A stretch of DNA of 64,000 bases, taken from assembly GCA_963723965.1 (NCBI GenBank), contig CAVRSV010000012.1, positions 372,001 through 436,000 on the forward strand. The letters are read 5' to 3'. Within the stretch, counting starts at the first letter, position 1. Every line of letters starts with the position of its first letter. Made by a program: the position numbers and the translations under genes. Shown here one piece after another: positions 17,012 through 24,710 of this stretch. Source of the DNA: JARRKC01 sp963723965. GTDB lineage: Bacteria > Acidobacteriota > UBA6911 > RPQK01 > JAPXNP01. The notes under the pieces were generated by a model that was not told the origin of the DNA, did no database searches, and saw only the letters and a program-made list of their open reading frames with translations.

Positions 17012-17593
17012 ATGAGAGAACCGGCGACCCGATCGCTCGATCAGTCATTGGTCAATTGGCGGGAACAGCGCATCGTCGAACGCCTGCTGGTGGAGAACGG
17101 GATGGCCGGAAAGTCGCTGCTCGACGTCCCCTGCGGCTATGGGCGCTTCTGGAGGACGTTCGGAGGACTGGACATCCGGATGGTGGGAATCGACCTGGAT
17201 CCGGAAATGGTGCGAAAGGCAGCGGCCGGCCCGGACAGAAACGGGCATTCCCACCCGGTGCGGGGAAACGTCTTCACGCTGCCCTTTCCCGACGCGTCCT
17301 TCGACGCCGTCACCTGCATCCGGCTCCTGCATTTGCAGTTCAGCGACGCCGACCGGGTTCGGATCCTACGTGAACTGGCCCGTGTCTCCCGGCGCTTCGT
17401 GATCGTCAGCATCTATCAGCCGACGCCCTTGCACCTGTTGCTGCGCAGAATCAACGGGACACCCGGCCGCCTGCGCTTTACGACCTCCGAGCAACTTTCC
17501 GGGCTGGTCGCCCGCAGCGGGCTTCGCCTGGAAGCACGACGCCCCTTGCAGCGAGGTCTCCATATGCAGACCTTCGTGATGTTGACCAAGTAG
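17012..17593 (+). CDS. Class I SAM-dependent methyltransferase
   Basis: This 193-residue protein has motif I LLDVPCGYGRFW, motif II acidic loop VGIDLDPEMV and a later DAVTCIRLLHL, the Methyltransf_11-type Rossmann pattern. The start at 17012 has GAAGGAG 8 nt upstream. The substrate is unknown; the family includes quinone and small-molecule methylases. It lies 48 nt downstream of the TonB receptor gene and may be in the same transcript. It is followed by a hairpin at the convergent junction with the sugar-kinase gene. Confidence 0.85.
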   Translation: MREPATRSLDQSLVNWREQRIVERLLVENGMAGKSLLDVPCGYGRFWRTFGGLDIRMVGIDLDPEMVRKAAAGPDRNGHSHPVRGNVFTLPFPDASFDAVTCIRLLHLQFSDADRVRILRELARVSRRFVIVSIYQPTPLHLLLRRINGTPGRLRFTTSEQLSGLVARSGLRLEARRPLQRGLHMQTFVMLTK

Positions 17594-17707
17594 GACGAGC
17601 TTCCAGCTTGTCCAAGCGCCCCCACTCCGGCCACCGGCAAGGCTGGATGGGTCGACACAGCTGTGCCGTCCGTGAAGCCGCCTCGGATTCGCGAGTCGTT
17701 GCCCCCT

Positions 17708-17728
17708 GGACAACCAGGATGGTTGTCC
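17708..17728. terminator. Hairpin between convergent genes
   Basis: GGACAACC at 17708-17715 and GGTTGTCC at 17721-17728 form a perfect 8-bp stem with a 5-nt loop. It touches the stop codon of the minus-strand kinase gene and lies 115 nt after the plus-strand methyltransferase stop. There is no T-run, so it would be a weak or factor-assisted bidirectional terminator. Confidence 0.5.
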
Positions 17729-19236
17729 TACCGGTTCAAGCCGCGCAAGTAGTCCCCGACGAGAGGCCACAGCCGGCGGTACTTTTCGAAACGATCGTCG
17801 TACAACGACTTTCGAGAAGGGTCGGGTTCAAAGACCTCCGCCGTCCTGACCATGGCCTCCACTCCCGTTTCGAGCGAGTCGAACGTCCCGCATCCGGCCC
17901 CCGCCAGGATCGCGGCTCCCAGTGTTCCCGCTTCCCGAACCCGGGGACGGATGAACGGCCGGCCCAGGATGTCGGCGGTGATCTGGATCCACGCATCCGA
18001 CTGGCTGCCTCCACCCACGGCCCGTAACTCCTCGACTTCGATTCCGACTCGAGGCAGCCCCTCCAGGCTTTCCCGGAGATAGAAGGTCATCCCTTCCAGC
18101 AGGCCCTTCAGGATGTCCCCCCGGGAGGTCTCCAGCCGGAGTCCGGCCAGGAGCCCGCTCGAATCGTCGATGAAGGAGGGAGGACCTGTCGTCGTAAAGT
18201 GAGGCAGAGCCATCACGGAACTGGGGCCCTCGGGCATCTCGCCGAGAAGCGAGGCATAGAGTCCCGTCCCCCCGGATGCCTCATCCTGCATCCCCGCAAG
18301 GGCAAAGGTATTGCGGAACCATTTGACCAGCGCGCCACCCTGGTTGTAGACAAAGCTGACGTACCTTCCTGGCGCCGCGTGATGCTCCGTGTTCAGTCCG
18401 CGCCGAACCATTGGGGTCGCCGACGGCCGCCGCCCGAAAACCGGCATCAGGCACAGGAAGGTCCCCATGCCGTACATGGCCTGGCCCGGCCTCAGCACGC
18501 CGGCCCCGATGCCGTTGCAGCACTGATCGTGGGCGCCGCTGACGATCGGAATACCGGCGGGCAACCCCAACTGAGCGGCGATCGAACCCGGCACGCTCCC
18601 GATCGGGGTCCCCGCTGGGACCGTTCGAGGCAGCTTTTCGAGGTCGAGGCCGGCCAGATCGAAGAGCACTGGCGACCAGTCGGCGGTTCCGACATCGAAC
18701 AGGAGCGTTCGATTGGCCAGGGAGTAGTCCACGTACGGTTCGGCACCCAGCATGAAGGAGATGAAACCGCTCCAGTGCAGGAAGACGTCGGCCCGGTCAT
18801 AGACTTCGGGCTGGTGCTCCTTGAGCCATTTCAGTTTGGTCAAGGTGTACTGGTTGCCCAGGGTGTTGCCGTTGATGTCGTAGAGCCGCTCATCGCTGAT
18901 CCGACCGCGCAGCCCTTCGAGGTACTCGGAGCCGCGGACGTCGAAATTCAGAATCGCCGGACCCAGGATCCGACGATCGTGGGTCACGGGAATGACGGCT
19001 TCTCCCAAAGACGAAACGCAGACCGCCCTGATGGGGTCCTGGCCGGCTGCGGAAGAGGCTCTGCCGATCGTCGACCGCACCTTGGCCCAGACCTGCTCCG
19101 AATCGAGAACCGCGTGTCCCGGTCGGCGGTTCTGATAGTCATACTCCTCGTAGGCGAAGCCGAGCAGGCGGCCCTCCTCAGAGAAGACCGCCGATTTGCA
19201 GCCGCTGGTGCCGACGTCGATCCCGAGCAGACTCAT
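17728..19236 (-). CDS. FGGY-family carbohydrate kinase (xylulokinase-like)
   Basis: This 502-residue protein has the ATPase phosphate-1 motif LGIDVGTSGCKSAVF at the N-terminus, PIVSGAHDQCCNGIGAG in the FGGY linker region and RAVGGGSQSDAWIQITADILGRP in the C-terminal ATPase half. It phosphorylates a sugar or polyol with ATP in the cytoplasm. Length and motifs fit xylulokinase, gluconokinase or related enzymes; the substrate cannot be chosen. No sugar transporter or isomerase is nearby. A heptamer-repeat tract lies directly upstream. Confidence 0.9.
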   Translation of the reverse strand: MSLLGIDVGTSGCKSAVFSEEGRLLGFAYEEYDYQNRRPGHAVLDSEQVWAKVRSTIGRASSAAGQDPIRAVCVSSLGEAVIPVTHDRRILGPAILNFDVRGSEYLEGLRGRISDERLYDINGNTLGNQYTLTKLKWLKEHQPEVYDRADVFLHWSGFISFMLGAEPYVDYSLANRTLLFDVGTADWSPVLFDLAGLDLEKLPRTVPAGTPIGSVPGSIAAQLGLPAGIPIVSGAHDQCCNGIGAGVLRPGQAMYGMGTFLCLMPVFGRRPSATPMVRRGLNTEHHAAPGRYVSFVYNQGGALVKWFRNTFALAGMQDEASGGTGLYASLLGEMPEGPSSVMALPHFTTTGPPSFIDDSSGLLAGLRLETSRGDILKGLLEGMTFYLRESLEGLPRVGIEVEELRAVGGGSQSDAWIQITADILGRPFIRPRVREAGTLGAAILAGAGCGTFDSLETGVEAMVRTAEVFEPDPSRKSLYDDRFEKYRRLWPLVGDYLRGLNR

Positions 19237-19311
19237 GATTGCCGCACCTCACCATCCCAGTTGAGTTCTTGTCAAGCGGTTCGCTCCTGCTGCGGGTTTC
19301 GAGCCTCGTCG

Positions 19312-19395
19312 GTCCCGAGTCCCAGGTTCCAGGCTCCGCGTTTCCAGAGGCTTCGCCCTTCGCCCTTCGCCCTTCGCCCTTCGCCCTTCGCCCTT
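19312..19395. repeat. Heptamer repeat island 1
   Basis: Two 7-bp families lie in the 165-bp gap between the kinase and cytochrome genes. Units GTCCCGA, GTCCCAG, GTTCCAG, GCTCCGC and GTTTCCA run over 19312-19346. After 4 bp, CTTCGCC is repeated six times plus CTT over 19351-19395. A 7-bp period is not a multiple of three, so the tract is not coding. Two similar islands occur at 35216-35554 and 52958-53208. Confidence 0.9.
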
Positions 19396-19401
19396 GGGAT
19401 T

Positions 19402-20907
19402 TTACTCAGTTCCCCCGGAATGGCATCCCGTGCAGGGCATCTGCTGCCAGATCCCGCCGATCGGATAGGGATGCTGGAAATCCAGCCCCCGATCGCTGGT
19501 CATGTATTGGATCTGACCCGCTTTCCCCTGCGACTCGATGACGTGACAGGTGTTGCAGTCGTGAGGGATGGTCTTGCCGTCCGCCGACGAGTGCTGACCG
19601 TCGTGACAGCGCCAGCAGCCCGGAAAGATCCAGTGGCCCACGTTGGAGGGATACTCGGTCCAGCGGACCTTCATGGCGGGAAAGAAGTTCTTGTCGAAGA
19701 TGCTTTGGAGTTCCCCAACCGCACTCTCGATCCCGGCGCTGTTCTTCGAAAGCAGATCGGGGAACTTCTGGCGATAGAAATCGTGGACTTCCTTTTCGAT
19801 CTGCTCGTGGGCGGCCGACGCGGTGTCGTATTTCTTCGATAGGACCTTGACACCCTCCTCCTTGATGAACGGCAGCTGCGGATCGAGGCTGCCGGACGCC
19901 AGCGCGAGGTTGACAGAATCCACGGGCGAAAGGTAATCGTGGGTCGGGCGGTTGTGGCAGTCCATGCAGTCCATGGTTCGGACTTCATGAGCGGCCCGCT
20001 GCTTTTTTGAAAGGGGGGAGGCGGTGGAGTTGTACTCGACCGTCCGGCCGCTGGACAGATAGGTCACCTTGACCCAGGGAATCGTTTGTCGGTCCTTGTC
20101 CGTGGCGATGTAATCGACCCTCACATCGCTGGCCACGTGCCAGTGGATCCCCTCCGCCGTGGCGGTCTCGGGCGTCTTCCCGCCGATCTTCAGCAACAGC
20201 GTCAGGTCCCAGCGCGAGTTGTCCCGGTCGGACAGGTAAAAGACCTTCGGCTCCTCTTTGCCACCCCAGAAAGCGCGTGGCCAATGGCACTGCTCGCAGA
20301 CCTGACGCGCGGGACGCAGGTCGGTGATGGTGCCCGGGATGGGCCGGGGGTACTTGTCGAATACCGTTGCGTAGACCTGGTACAGGCCGGACAGCTTGGA
20401 ACGAACGTACCAGGAGGCCCCCGGTCCGACATGGCATCCCACACATTTCACGCGGGCGTGCGGAGAATTCGCATGGGTCGTGAACTCCGGCTTCATCACG
20501 GTGTGGCAGAGCTGACCGCAGAAGGGTACCGAATCCGTGTACTGGTAGGCTCGATACCCGCCATATACCGAGAGGAAGAGCAGCATGACCGAGCCCAGAA
20601 AGAAGATGAATACTGCATTGCGATGGGTGGAGTTGTTGAGGTCGATCATCGGAAAGCGCGGGATCGACCGGCGTCCCGTCTTCCGCCACCGCCACCACTC
20701 GATCACCATGCCCAGAGGGATCAGGGCCAACCCGAGAAGAATGAAGGCGGGTACCAGGATGAATATGACGAGACCCGCGTAAGGCACCTGATTCGGCTGG
20801 GAGAAGGTGTGGAAGATGAACAGAAAGACGAAAACTGCGAAGGCGAGCGCCGCTAAGGCCGTTCCGAAGTAACTGATCCAGTTGTTGTAAGTCTTGGGAA
20901 GCTTCAT
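19402..20907 (-). CDS. Inner-membrane multihaem c-type cytochrome, NapC/NirT-related, seven haem sites (ImcH-like)
   Basis: This 501-residue protein has three N-terminal membrane helices (about 13-33, 44-68, 97-118). Haem sites follow at C155-C158-H159, C204-C207-H208, C314-C317-H318, C431-C434-H435, C451-C454-H455 and C492-C495-H496 (CXXCH). The first site is unusual: C130-G-Q-L-C134-H135, a CX3CH spacing, followed by TVMKPE as in the quinol-proximal haem of NapC/NrfH proteins. Such proteins take electrons from the quinone pool to periplasmic acceptors; Geobacter ImcH is a seven-haem NapC/NirT relative used in extracellular electron transfer. Similarity to ImcH is by architecture only. It is not in an obvious operon with a terminal reductase. 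Confidence 0.85.
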   Translation of the reverse strand: MKLPKTYNNWISYFGTALAALAFAVFVFLFIFHTFSQPNQVPYAGLVIFILVPAFILLGLALIPLGMVIEWWRWRKTGRRSIPRFPMIDLNNSTHRNAVFIFFLGSVMLLFLSVYGGYRAYQYTDSVPFCGQLCHTVMKPEFTTHANSPHARVKCVGCHVGPGASWYVRSKLSGLYQVYATVFDKYPRPIPGTITDLRPARQVCEQCHWPRAFWGGKEEPKVFYLSDRDNSRWDLTLLLKIGGKTPETATAEGIHWHVASDVRVDYIATDKDRQTIPWVKVTYLSSGRTVEYNSTASPLSKKQRAAHEVRTMDCMDCHNRPTHDYLSPVDSVNLALASGSLDPQLPFIKEEGVKVLSKKYDTASAAHEQIEKEVHDFYRQKFPDLLSKNSAGIESAVGELQSIFDKNFFPAMKVRWTEYPSNVGHWIFPGCWRCHDGQHSSADGKTIPHDCNTCHVIESQGKAGQIQYMTSDRGLDFQHPYPIGGIWQQMPCTGCHSGGTE

Positions 20908-21108
20908 GATCGCCTCTCAGAAATCTCCACACCCCCGCACGGCGCACCCACCCCTGGGGTCCAGGGGGACCTGCTTCCGCCGGGCCATCAGTTCCCATCG
21001 TCCTTTCCTTTAACAATGTGCCCTCAGGGATGAATTCTTCAAGCGATTGGGAGAATCGATTTGGACGCCCGCCCCGAGGGTCCGCTATCCTAGAACAAGG
21101 CCGACGAC
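20908..21108. promoter_or_regulatory. Divergent promoter region between the cytochrome and acetoacetyl-CoA synthetase genes
   Basis: No gene is seen in these 201 bp. For the plus-strand gene, TTGGAC at 21061-21066 and TATCCT at 21086-21091 are a possible -35/-10 pair, though the 19-bp spacer is long. Nothing clear is visible for the minus strand. Confidence 0.3.
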
Positions 21109-23130
21109 ATGCGACAGGACACCCCCGAACAGGTCTCCCGCGGGGCGGACATCCTCTGGAGACCTTCGCAGCAACGGATCGCCCGCAGCAACATGACTCG
21201 CTTCCACAGGCAGGTGGAGGAGCGGACGGGTCTGCGGCTGAAGTCCTACGAGGAGCTCCACCACTGGAGTATCGAGTCACCCGGGCAATTCTGGACCCTG
21301 GTCCTGGAATTCTGCTCCCTTCGTCGATCGGGAAGCCCCGAGCCGACGCTGATCCATCCGGACATGCCGGGCACGCGCTGGTTTCCGGGGCTGCGTCTCG
21401 ATTTCGCCCGCAATCTCCTGGAGGCGCCCTTTTCCGGGCCGGCCATCATCGCCGCGGATGAAGAGTCCGGCTCCACCCGGGAGATCTCCGCGGAGGAACT
21501 GCGTCAGCTCGTTGCGGCGGCCGCAGCCGGGCTGCGCCGGCTGGGCGTCGGAGAAGGTGATCGGGTCGCCGGCTACCTGGCGAACCGACCGGAGGCCGTC
21601 GTCGCCTGCCTGGCCTGCGCCGCACTGGGTGCGGTATGGAGCAGCGCATCCCCCGACTTCGGGCCGGAGGCCCTCACCGACCGCTTCTCGCAAGTTCAGC
21701 CCAGGGTCGTCTTTGCCAATACGTCCTATCGCTACGGAGGCAAGACCTTTTCCACAACGCCGGTTCTGCGACACCTCAGGCAGAGTCTTCCATCGGTGGA
21801 GACTCTCGTCGCGGTGGGTGCGGCTGAGGACAGTGCGGCGGACCTGACCTGGGAGGAATTCCTGGAGTCCGGCCCGTCCGGGGACTGGGAATACCGCGAT
21901 CGGCCGTTCGACCAGCCGCTCTACGTGCTCTTCTCTTCCGGAACGACAGGGAAGCCAAAATGCATGGTCCACGGCGCAGGGGGCACCCTCGTCCAGCAGG
22001 TCAAGGAACTGAGCCTGCACTGCAACCTGGGACCCGGTTCGCGGCTGCTGTTCTATACGACTTGCGGATGGATGATGTGGAATTGGCAACTGTCTGCGCT
22101 GGCCACGGGAGCAACCATTTGTCTCTATGACGGTCACCCGGGCTATCCCCGCCTGGGTCGGCTCTGGGACCTTGCCCGGGAGCTGGGAATCACCCACCTG
22201 GGAACGAGTGGCCGCTACATCGAGAGCTGCCTGCGGCAGCGTTGCCGGCCGGCCCGCGCCGGACCCGAGCTGCAAGCCGTACTCTACACCGGCTCCCCCC
22301 TGTCTCCCGATGGCTTCCGGTGGATCTACCGGGCGCTGGGGGACGACCTCCATCTGGCGGGCATCAGCGGAGGAACGGACATCGTATCCTGCTTCGTTCT
22401 GGGCAACCCGAACCTTCCCGTCCGTGCCGGCGAGATCCAGTGCCGCGGCCTGGGTGTCGATGTCGCGGCCCTGGGGGAAGATGGCCGTGAGGTCATCGAC
22501 CGACCCGGCGAGTTGGTGTGCCGGCGTCCCCTGCCCTCGATGCCCCTCGAGTTCCTCCACGATCCGGACGGCTCGAAGTACCGCCAGGCGTATTTCGAAC
22601 GCTACCCCGGCTACTGGACTCATGGAGACTACGTCGAGTTTCGCTCCGACAGCGGCGGTGTGGTCATGTACGGCCGGAGCGATGCCACGCTCAATCCCGG
22701 AGGGGTGCGCATCGGCCCGGCGGAGATCTACCACGCCCTCACCCAGGTGCCGGAACTGACGGGCGCGCTGGCGGCGGGCTGGACACCGCCGGGGCGCTCG
22801 GACGAGTTGATCGTCCTGGCCGTCACGCTGCGCGATCCCGTGACGACTCCCACCGAGGCTGCGCCGGACCTGACTGCGAAGATTCGCGCCGTGCTGAAGG
22901 AGCACTGTTCTCCCCGCCACGTCCCGCGAGAGATCTTCGTCGTTGGCGGCATCCCGGTGACGCGCAGTGGGAAGGCGGTGGAACTGAGCGTCAAGGCGAT
23001 CCTGGCCGGCCGCCCGGTCTCGAATCGGAAGGCCCTGGCCGATCCCTCCCTTCTGGATGAATTCGAGGTCATCCGTTCCCGTCTCCTGGAGAAGTACGGG
23101 TCGAGGCGAAACCGCGTGCCTCGGACTTGA
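21109..23130 (+). CDS. aacS: Acetoacetyl-CoA synthetase (acetoacetate-CoA ligase)
   Basis: This 673-residue ANL-superfamily enzyme has an N-terminal ACS domain with LWRPSQQRIARSNMTRF, typical of acetoacetyl-CoA synthetases. The P-loop is YVLFSSGTTGKPKCMVHG, then TTCGWMMWNW, then SGGTDIVSCFVLGNP, then the hinge region YGRSDATLNPGGVRIGPAEIY and the catalytic Lys segment PVTRSGKAVELSVK. It activates acetoacetate with ATP and CoA in the cytoplasm, for use of ketone bodies or breakdown of poly-hydroxybutyrate and Leu. The length agrees with the family. The gene stands alone. TGG-M-M-W-N-W in place of the acetyl-CoA synthetase pocket supports the acetoacetate assignment. Confidence 0.9.
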   Translation: MRQDTPEQVSRGADILWRPSQQRIARSNMTRFHRQVEERTGLRLKSYEELHHWSIESPGQFWTLVLEFCSLRRSGSPEPTLIHPDMPGTRWFPGLRLDFARNLLEAPFSGPAIIAADEESGSTREISAEELRQLVAAAAAGLRRLGVGEGDRVAGYLANRPEAVVACLACAALGAVWSSASPDFGPEALTDRFSQVQPRVVFANTSYRYGGKTFSTTPVLRHLRQSLPSVETLVAVGAAEDSAADLTWEEFLESGPSGDWEYRDRPFDQPLYVLFSSGTTGKPKCMVHGAGGTLVQQVKELSLHCNLGPGSRLLFYTTCGWMMWNWQLSALATGATICLYDGHPGYPRLGRLWDLARELGITHLGTSGRYIESCLRQRCRPARAGPELQAVLYTGSPLSPDGFRWIYRALGDDLHLAGISGGTDIVSCFVLGNPNLPVRAGEIQCRGLGVDVAALGEDGREVIDRPGELVCRRPLPSMPLEFLHDPDGSKYRQAYFERYPGYWTHGDYVEFRSDSGGVVMYGRSDATLNPGGVRIGPAEIYHALTQVPELTGALAAGWTPPGRSDELIVLAVTLRDPVTTPTEAAPDLTAKIRAVLKEHCSPRHVPREIFVVGGIPVTRSGKAVELSVKAILAGRPVSNRKALADPSLLDEFEVIRSRLLEKYGSRRNRVPRT

Positions 23131-23198
23131 TTCGACCCGACTGCGACGTGTTGCCGTCTGTGAGTCGATGCCGCATAATTGTGAAAAGCAGGGCACTC

Positions 23199-23218
23199 CT
23201 TCAGATCGCCATCTGAGG
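23199..23218. other. Hairpin between the acetoacetyl-CoA synthetase and Omp85 genes
   Basis: CTTCAGAT (23199-23206) pairs with ATCTGAGG (23211-23218) around a CGCC loop: eight pairs including one G-T. No T-run follows, so it is either a weak terminator for the upstream gene or a leader structure of the next. Confidence 0.4.
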
Positions 23219-23306
23219 AGGATCGAGTAACGTCGGAGCCTCCTGTATGAAAACTGAAGCGAGTGGCCGATGGTCCCATAACCATACCTTCGACTGGCAA
23301 TTTCGA

Positions 23307-24653
23307 ATGATCCGACATGTCGTTCTCGGTGTCGTTCTGTGCCTGATCCAGGCCGCGGCGGTGGCACTGCCGGCCGCTTCCACCCGGGATCAGGATCCGC
23401 AGCACGAGGGGACGGGGACAGCAGGGTCTCAGACGGGGCCAGATACCCGGGCCCCGGCGCAGGATCCGGCCGCTGCCGGGACCGCTCCACGAGCAGCCTC
23501 ACCGGAGCCGGCCTGGAAACGATACCTCAAATCCCTCGACCGCCAGGGGTTGAGCTCCATCGAAGACATCAACTACCGCGGCTTCTATCCTCGAGTAGCC
23601 TGGATCTCGACGGGGTCCGGTCCGGCCCTGGGAGTCCGCTACTGGAAACCGTCCGCCATCGGCTCGCTGGACGTGCTGGGCTCGGCCTACTACTCGTGGA
23701 GGCGTTATCAGTTTTACGACCTGCAGCTCGGTCTGATTCCCCACCGGGGGGAGACGATCCCGCCCGATTCCTTTGCGACCGAGGGCGTCGACCAACTGGG
23801 GGACGTCGACCGGCAGGGATTCTCGCGTCTGAAGCTCTACGGGACCGTGCGTTTTCGAGATCGAACGGACGATTCCTTCTACGGTTTGGGCCCGGACTCT
23901 CAGCGTTCGGCGCGACTGCGCTATCGAGTCAAGGATTCCCTGGGAGAGCTGGCGACGGGCTACCAGTTCAGCGACCATTTCGGCTTTACGGTGAAAGCCG
24001 GCTATCTCGAGAACTCCCTCGCCTGTGGCAGGAGCACACCCACCCTGTGCGCGAATCTGCCGACCCCCGTTCCATCCGGAACGCCGTCTCCGCCCCACTA
24101 TTTTCGCTTCCGGTCGAACGCTCTCTTCGACTACCGGGACGATTTCGGTCTGCCGCACAAAGGCCTGCTGTGGGCTATCGGCTGGGACAAGTGGGACAAT
24201 GTCAATGCCGGAAACCGCTTCAACTTCAACCTGTTCGCGACGGATCTGCGCGGTTATGTCCCGCTCGGCGGACGGGCGCACACGCTGGCACTGCGAGGGG
24301 TCGCCATCTATACGGATCCGGCGGCGGGAAACCGGGTGCCCTTCTTCCTGCAGCCTTCCCTGGGCGGAGGCGACACACTCCGAGGCTATGACCCCTTTCG
24401 GTTTCAGGGAGACAAGCTGATGCTGGCTCAGGCGGAGTATCGTTGGGAGGCTTCGCGCTGGCTCGAGCTGGCTCTGTTCGGCGACACGGGAACGGTGGCG
24501 GTTCAGGGCTCCCGTCTCTCCGTGGACAAGCTGAAGAGCGACTGGGGGTTCGGATTCCGTTTCAAGACCGCTCACTCTATTCTGCTGCGGATCGACGAGG
24601 CCTTCAGCAACGAAGGAGCCCACACCCAGGTCCGACTCGCCGCCGCTTTCTGA
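23307..24653 (+). CDS. Omp85/BamA-superfamily outer membrane barrel without visible POTRA domains
   Basis: This 448-residue protein has a signal peptide after the ATG at 23307 (MIRHVVLGVVLCLIQAAAVALPAAS) and a Pro/Thr/Gln-rich linker to about residue 75. Amphipathic strands follow, ending in LRIDEAFSNEGAHTQVRLAAAF; the terminal Phe is the normal outer-membrane insertion signal. LQPSLGGGDTLRGYDPFRFQGD is the conserved Omp85 lid-lock-type RGY/F motif, with YDPFR as the local variant. No POTRA repeats fit between linker and barrel, so it resembles short surface-antigen/patatin-like barrels rather than BamA. An earlier ATG at 23247 would add 20 residues. Substrate unknown. Confidence 0.75.
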   Translation: MIRHVVLGVVLCLIQAAAVALPAASTRDQDPQHEGTGTAGSQTGPDTRAPAQDPAAAGTAPRAASPEPAWKRYLKSLDRQGLSSIEDINYRGFYPRVAWISTGSGPALGVRYWKPSAIGSLDVLGSAYYSWRRYQFYDLQLGLIPHRGETIPPDSFATEGVDQLGDVDRQGFSRLKLYGTVRFRDRTDDSFYGLGPDSQRSARLRYRVKDSLGELATGYQFSDHFGFTVKAGYLENSLACGRSTPTLCANLPTPVPSGTPSPPHYFRFRSNALFDYRDDFGLPHKGLLWAIGWDKWDNVNAGNRFNFNLFATDLRGYVPLGGRAHTLALRGVAIYTDPAAGNRVPFFLQPSLGGGDTLRGYDPFRFQGDKLMLAQAEYRWEASRWLELALFGDTGTVAVQGSRLSVDKLKSDWGFGFRFKTAHSILLRIDEAFSNEGAHTQVRLAAAF

Positions 24654-24710
24654 TGCTCCGATTCCTCGCCGAGATTCTGCAGCGACACCGGACCGCGGTA
24701 GGAATCCAGG

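Noticed and set aside
17594..17707. tRNA or small RNA gene between the methyltransferase and kinase genes
   Set aside because: No cloverleaf, T-arm GTTCRA box in a proper setting or CCA end was found; only the hairpin at 17708 is supported.
19312..19395. CRISPR array
   Set aside because: The repeat unit is 7 bp, contiguous and without spacers, and no cas gene is nearby.
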